Origin: Mycobacterium shigaense
GTDB taxonomy: Bacteria; Actinomycetota; Actinomycetes; Mycobacteriales; Mycobacteriaceae
Reading direction: 5' to 3'
DNA length: 64,000 bases
Assembly (NCBI RefSeq): GCF_002356315.1
Contig: NZ_AP018164.1
Span: forward strand, 5,022,001-5,086,000
Below the pieces are notes generated by a model. That model saw only the letters and a list, made by a program, of their open reading frames with translations. It was not told the origin of the DNA and ran no database searches. The position numbers and the translations under genes are program-made. How positions within the stretch are numbered: position 1 is the stretch's first letter; each line of letters begins with the position of its first letter. Positions 60,364-64,000 of the stretch are shown here, piece after piece.

Positions 60364-60861
60364 ATGCGAAAGGTCGACGACGTGCGTAAGAAAGCCCAAT
60401 CAGTGGCGGATGCCGCGCGCGAGAGCCTGGCGGCGGAGCTGGATCGGCTGCGCCAGCGGCGCGAACAACTGGAACTCGAGGTCAGAAACGACCGCGGCAT
60501 GACGGGTGATCACGGCGACGCGGCCGAGGCCATCCAGCGTGCCGAGGAGCTGGTCGGCCTGGCCGACCGGATCAACGAGCTGGACCGCCGGTTGCGCACC
60601 GGGCCGTCGGCCTCCGAAGACTCCGCGGTCCTCCCCGGCGGCACCGAGGTCAAGCTCAAGTTTTCCGACGGCGAGGTCGTCACCATGCACGTCATCTCCA
60701 TCGTCGAGGAGACGCCCGTCGGGCGCGAGGCCGAGACGTTGACGGCGCACAGCCCGCTGGCGCTGGCCCTGGTCGGCCACAAGGCGGGCGACACGGTGAC
60801 CTACACGACGCCGCAGGGTGAAAATCAGGTCGAGTTGATCTCGGTGAAGTTGCCCAAGTAA
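60364..60861 (+). CDS. Gre-family RNA polymerase secondary-channel factor (Rv3788-like)
   Basis: 165 residues: N-terminal coiled coil (LAAELDRLRQRREQLELEVRNDRGMTGDHGDAAEAIQRAEEL) and C-terminal GreA/B domain (LPGGTEVKLKFSDGEVVTMHVIS; EAETLTAHSPLALALVGHKAGDTVTYTTPQGE). Rv3788 was reported to bind RNA polymerase and inhibit transcription rather than rescue backtracked complexes. The coiled-coil tip here has NDRGMTGDHGDA with two acidic residues. ATG at 60364; the 123-bp gap upstream is AT-rich for this genome and should hold its promoter. Confidence 0.88.
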   Translation: MRKVDDVRKKAQSVADAARESLAAELDRLRQRREQLELEVRNDRGMTGDHGDAAEAIQRAEELVGLADRINELDRRLRTGPSASEDSAVLPGGTEVKLKFSDGEVVTMHVISIVEETPVGREAETLTAHSPLALALVGHKAGDTVTYTTPQGENQVELISVKLPK

Positions 60862-60893
60862 GCGCGCCGCCCTGTCCCGTTAGACTCTCCGCG

Positions 60894-61322
60894 ATGTTTC
60901 CGCCAGAGCCCGGGATCGCCGCGCCGGCCCCGCAGTTGAGCCTGACCACGCAGGTCACCCGCTTCGTGCTCACCGGCGGGCTGGCCGCCGTCGTCGACTT
61001 CGGCCTGTACGCCGCGCTCTACCAAGGGCTCGACCTGCAGGTCGACCTGTCCAAGGCCATCAGCTTCATCGTCGGAACCGTCACGGCCTACCTGATCAAC
61101 CGCCGCTGGACCTTTCAGGCCGCACCGAGCACGGCGCGGTTCGTCGCAGTCATGATTCTCTACGCCATCACCTTCGCGGTGCAGGTCGGCCTCAACCACT
61201 TATGCCTGGTGTTGATGCACTACCGGGGCCCGGCGATGCTCGTCGCGTTCGTGATCGCGCAGGGCACCGCGACGGTCATCAACTTCATCGTCCAGCGAGC
61301 CGTTATCTTCCGCATCCGCTGA
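60894..61322 (+). CDS. GtrA family membrane protein (Rv3789-like)
   Basis: 142 residues, four helices: VTRFVLTGGLAAVVDFGLYAAL, LSKAISFIVGTVTAYLINRRWTF, FVAVMILYAITFAVQVGLNHLCLVL and LVAFVIAQGTATVINFIVQRAVIF. The NRRWTF motif after helix 2 is the GtrA signature. The orthologue Rv3789 was proposed to flip decaprenylphosphoryl-arabinose, and later to act as an anchor for GlfT1; both fit the neighbours (dprE1/dprE2, glfT1). About 20 residues longer at the N-terminus than Rv3789. Confidence 0.9.
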   Translation: MFPPEPGIAAPAPQLSLTTQVTRFVLTGGLAAVVDFGLYAALYQGLDLQVDLSKAISFIVGTVTAYLINRRWTFQAAPSTARFVAVMILYAITFAVQVGLNHLCLVLMHYRGPAMLVAFVIAQGTATVINFIVQRAVIFRIR

Positions 61323-61410
61323 CCGACCTGGCTCGAGTTGGATCGGCCCACTCCGCACGGGGCGCAAGCGTCCCGCATCGTCGTCGGGCCAGGCGGTAGC
61401 CTCTTTGACG

Positions 61411-62793
61411 ATGTTGTGCACCGATTTCCCGACCACCACGACCCGGCTGATGGGCTTTGGCCGCACCGCGCCGTCCGTGGCCCAGGTGCTGTCGACCCCC
61501 GACCCCGAGCTGATCGCCAAGGCGGTAGCCCAGGTCGCCGACTCGGGCGGACGAGGACTCATCGCCCGCGGACTGGGCCGCTCCTACGGCGACAACGCCC
61601 AAAACGGCGGCGGGCTGGTCATCGACATGACCGCGTTGCACCGCATTCACTCGATTGACGCCGACACCCAGCTGGTCGATGTCGACGCCGGCGTCAGCCT
61701 GGATCAGCTGATGCGGGCCGCCCTGCCGTTCGGACTGTGGGTACCGGTGCTGCCGGGCACCCGCCAGGTCACCATCGGCGGCGCCATCGCCTGCGACATC
61801 CACGGCAAGAACCACCACAGCGCCGGCAGCTTCGGCAACCACGTGCGGTCGATGGACCTACTCATGGCCGACGGCACCCTCCGCACGCTCACTCCAGACG
61901 GCGATGACGCCGAACTCTTCTGGGCCACCGTCGGGGGCAACGGCCTGACGGGAATCGTCCTGCGCGCCACGATCGCGATGACACCGACGGAGACGGCGTA
62001 CTTCATCGCCGACGGTATTGCCACCAAGGACCTCGACGAGACGGTCGCCGTGCACGTCGACGGCAGCGAAGCCAACTACACCTATTCCAGCGCCTGGTTC
62101 GACCTGATCAACCCGCCGCCGAAACTCGGTCGGGCCTCAGTCAGCAGGGGCAGCCTGGCGAGGCTGGATCAGCTGCCGAAAAAGCTTGCCGAAAATCCGC
62201 TGAAATTCGACGCGCCACAGCTACTGACGGTGCCCAACATCTTTCCCATCAGCGCCATGAACAAGTTGTCGTTCATGGCGATCGGTGAGGTGTATTACCG
62301 ATTGGGCGGAACCTATACCGGGAAGATCCAGAATCTGTCGCAGTTCTACCACATGCTCGATCTGGTCAGTGGCTGGAATAATGCCTACGGCCCAATGGGC
62401 TTCGCCCAACACCAATTCTTGGTTCCACCGGATGCGATGGAGGAATTCAAGGCCATCATCCGCTGGATCCAGACAACCGGCCACTATTCGGCGCTGAACG
62501 TCTTCAAGCTGTTCGGGCCGGGCAATCGCGCGCCGCTCAGTTTCCCCATGGCCGGGTGGAACGTAGCGATGGATTTCCCAAACAAGCCCGGAATCAACGA
62601 GTTCCTCAACGAACTCGACCGTTGGGTGCTGGAGTTCGGCGGGCGAGTCTACACCGCGAAGGATTCCCGGGTGAATGCCGAAACCTTCCACGCCATGTAT
62701 CCGCGCATCGACGAGTGGATTGCGGTGCGCCGCAAGGTGGATCCGACAGGGGTCTTCGCCTCCGACATGGCCCGACGTTTGGAGCTGCTGTAA
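61411..62793 (+). CDS. dprE1: Decaprenylphosphoryl-beta-D-ribose 2'-oxidase DprE1
   Basis: FAD enzyme oxidising decaprenyl-P-ribose to the 2'-keto form, the first step to the arabinose donor. 460 residues from ATG (461 in Rv3790); TTG 61405 is an alternative. FAD domain ARGLGRSYGDNAQNGGGLVID and covalent-FAD histidine in CDIHGKNHHSAGSFGNHVRSMD (His131, matching His132). The segment equivalent to GWNICVDFP of M. tuberculosis is GWNVAMDFP, so the benzothiazinone-target cysteine (Cys387) is Ala386 here. Followed 11 bp later by dprE2. Confidence 0.96.
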   Translation: MLCTDFPTTTTRLMGFGRTAPSVAQVLSTPDPELIAKAVAQVADSGGRGLIARGLGRSYGDNAQNGGGLVIDMTALHRIHSIDADTQLVDVDAGVSLDQLMRAALPFGLWVPVLPGTRQVTIGGAIACDIHGKNHHSAGSFGNHVRSMDLLMADGTLRTLTPDGDDAELFWATVGGNGLTGIVLRATIAMTPTETAYFIADGIATKDLDETVAVHVDGSEANYTYSSAWFDLINPPPKLGRASVSRGSLARLDQLPKKLAENPLKFDAPQLLTVPNIFPISAMNKLSFMAIGEVYYRLGGTYTGKIQNLSQFYHMLDLVSGWNNAYGPMGFAQHQFLVPPDAMEEFKAIIRWIQTTGHYSALNVFKLFGPGNRAPLSFPMAGWNVAMDFPNKPGINEFLNELDRWVLEFGGRVYTAKDSRVNAETFHAMYPRIDEWIAVRRKVDPTGVFASDMARRLELL

Positions 62794-62804
62794 ATGGTGC
62801 GCCA

Positions 62805-63569
62805 ATGGTGCTAGACGCCGTGGGAAACCCGCAGACCATCCTGCTACTCGGCGGCACGTCCGAGATCGGGCTGGCCATCTGCGGGCGCTACCTGCAAAAC
62901 GCACGGGCGCGAATCATCTTGGCCGCCATGCCCGATGACCCGGGCCGCAATGCCGCCGTCGCACAGATGCAGACCGCCGGGGCCCGTTCGGTCGAGCTGA
63001 TCGATTTCGAGGCCACCGACCCCGAGAGCCACCCGAAGACGATCGAGGCGGCGTTCGCCAACGGCGACGTCGACGTCGCCATCGTGGCGTTCGGCATCCT
63101 CGGGGATGCCGAGGAGCTGTGGCAGAACCAGCGCAAAGCCGTGCTGGCCGCCGAAATCAATTACACTGCAGCGGTCTCGGTGGGCGTGCTGCTCGGCGAG
63201 AAGATGCGCGCCCAGGGCTTCGGCCAGATCATCGCGATGAGCTCGGCGGCCGGCGAACGGGTGCGACGCTCGAACTTCGTCTACGGGTCCACCAAGGCCG
63301 GGCTGGACGGTTTCTACCTTGGACTCGGAGAGGCGTTGCGCGAGTTCGGTGTTCGTGTCCTGGTCATCCGGCCGGGCCAGGTCCGCACCCGGATGAGCGC
63401 GCATGTCAAGGAAGCGCCGCTGACCGTCGACAAGGAGTATGTCGCCAACCTCGCCGTGACCGCGTCGGCAAAAGGTAAGGAATTGGTTTGGGCGCCAGGA
63501 GTATTCAAGTACGTGATGATGGTGTTGCGGCACATCCCGCGCCCCATCTTCCGCAAGCTGCCCATCTGA
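62805..63569 (+). CDS. dprE2: Decaprenylphosphoryl-2-keto-beta-D-erythro-pentose reductase DprE2
   Basis: 254 residues, same length as Rv3791. SDR: cofactor loop ILLLGGTSEIGLAICGRYL, DVDVAIVAFGILGDAEELW, catalytic Ser in IIAMSSAAGERVRR, Tyr/Lys in FVYGSTKAGLDGFYLG and RPGQVRTRMSAH. NADH-dependent reduction of the keto intermediate to decaprenylphosphoryl-arabinose. Works as a pair with DprE1; aftA follows 2 bp after its stop, so all three are one transcript. Confidence 0.96.
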   Translation: MVLDAVGNPQTILLLGGTSEIGLAICGRYLQNARARIILAAMPDDPGRNAAVAQMQTAGARSVELIDFEATDPESHPKTIEAAFANGDVDVAIVAFGILGDAEELWQNQRKAVLAAEINYTAAVSVGVLLGEKMRAQGFGQIIAMSSAAGERVRRSNFVYGSTKAGLDGFYLGLGEALREFGVRVLVIRPGQVRTRMSAHVKEAPLTVDKEYVANLAVTASAKGKELVWAPGVFKYVMMVLRHIPRPIFRKLPI

Positions 63570-63571
63570 GC

Positions 63572-64000
63572 ATGCGCAACGCGCTGGCCACCGTCGGCCA
63601 GATGGCACTAGGCCTGGCGGTGGCCGTCGTCGTCTCGGTGGTGTCGCTGGCCGCGGTCTCGCGCGTGCAGTGGCCGGCCTTCCCGTCGTCGAACCAGCTG
63701 CACGCGCTGACCACCGTCGGCCAGGTCGGCTGCCTGGCCGGACTGTTGGCGGTCGGCTGGCTGTGGCGGCGCGGCGGCCGCTACCCCCGGCTGGCGGCCC
63801 AGCTGGGGGGGCTGGTGTTCGTCTCCGCGTTTTCCGTCGTGACGCTCGGCATGCCGCTGGGCGCCACCAAGCTCTACCTGTTCGGCATCTCGGTCGATCA
63901 GCAGTTCCGCACCGAATATCTGACCCGGTTCGCCGACAGCCCCGCGCTGCACGACATGACCTACCTCGGCTTGCCGCCGTTCTATCCCCCGGGCTGGTTT
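63572..64000 (+). CDS. aftA: Galactan 5-O-arabinofuranosyltransferase AftA, N-terminal part
   Basis: The first 143 residues of a GT-C family membrane enzyme that puts the first arabinose on galactan, using the DprE1/DprE2 product (Rv3792 orthologue). First helix LATVGQMALGLAVAVVVSVVSLAAV; second QVGCLAGLLAVGWLW; third GLVFVSAFSVVTLGMPLG. The first periplasmic loop begins SVDQQFRTEYLTRFADSPALHDMTYLGLPPFYPPGWF, the conserved acidic-residue region of this family. The gene runs off the right end of the window. Confidence 0.92.
   Translation, partial: MRNALATVGQMALGLAVAVVVSVVSLAAVSRVQWPAFPSSNQLHALTTVGQVGCLAGLLAVGWLWRRGGRYPRLAAQLGGLVFVSAFSVVTLGMPLGATKLYLFGISVDQQFRTEYLTRFADSPALHDMTYLGLPPFYPPGWF

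Overview
The window is high-GC actinobacterial DNA from a Mycobacterium, most like a slow-growing nontuberculous species of the M. avium-complex type. From about 15 kb to the right end the gene order follows, from memory, M. tuberculosis Rv3752c to Rv3792: tadA, tyrA, proZWVX, fadE36, an alkyl sulfatase, lpqH, tcrXY, hisC2, echA21, lipE, Rv3777-like, Rv3778c-like, Rv3779-like, bpa, wzt, glfT1, wzm, a Gre-like factor, a GtrA protein, dprE1, dprE2 and the start of aftA. No gene crosses out of this pattern in codon style, and start choices (many GTG, frequent ATGA overlaps) are typically mycobacterial.

Layout. 1-14.9 kb is accessory: an SDR/TetR pair, a compact arsenic operon (arsR, acr3, arsC, arsI/cadI) with a palindrome over the arsR start, a DJ-1/PfpI protein next to a decayed CoA-transferase fragment, a two-repeat membrane-anchored protein, a four-gene reverse-strand operon (sulfotransferase, metallo-beta-lactamase-fold hydrolase, VOC, LLM flavin oxidoreductase), a GH5-like exported hydrolase, and an integrase remnant beside tRNA-Ser(CGA). 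15-21.3 kb holds tadA with its partner, tyrA, and the quaternary-ammonium ABC transporter proZWVX. 21.4-31.2 kb holds lipid-linked genes, including a five-gene operon (phosphotransferase, SDR, acyl-CoA dehydrogenase, TetR, quinone oxidoreductase) preceded by a perfect 25-bp palindrome.

31.4-42.4 kb carries lpqH, the TcrXY two-component system, two tiny membrane-protein genes ending in a strong hairpin, a MarR regulator and a TetR regulator each with recognisable operators, an interrupted Pro/Thr-rich protein gene, and two small exported proteins. 42.4-51 kb has three tRNA genes, hisC2, echA21, lipE, a broken FAD oxidoreductase and a PLP-fold protein that seems to lack its lysine.

51-64 kb is cell-envelope biogenesis. 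It contains the Rv3779-like glycosyltransferase, the galactan exporter (Wzt/Wzm) around GlfT1, and the decaprenylphosphoryl-arabinose pathway (DprE1, DprE2) leading to AftA. The proteasome activator Bpa sits inside it. An apparently inserted module (Lnt-like acyltransferase, C39-type protease, NfeD/flotillin pair) lies between wzm and the Gre-like gene, where M. tuberculosis has Rv3784-Rv3787c. The most consequential single residue is in DprE1: alanine replaces the cysteine that benzothiazinones attack.

I found no CRISPR array, rRNA, complete insertion sequence or obviously new defence system.
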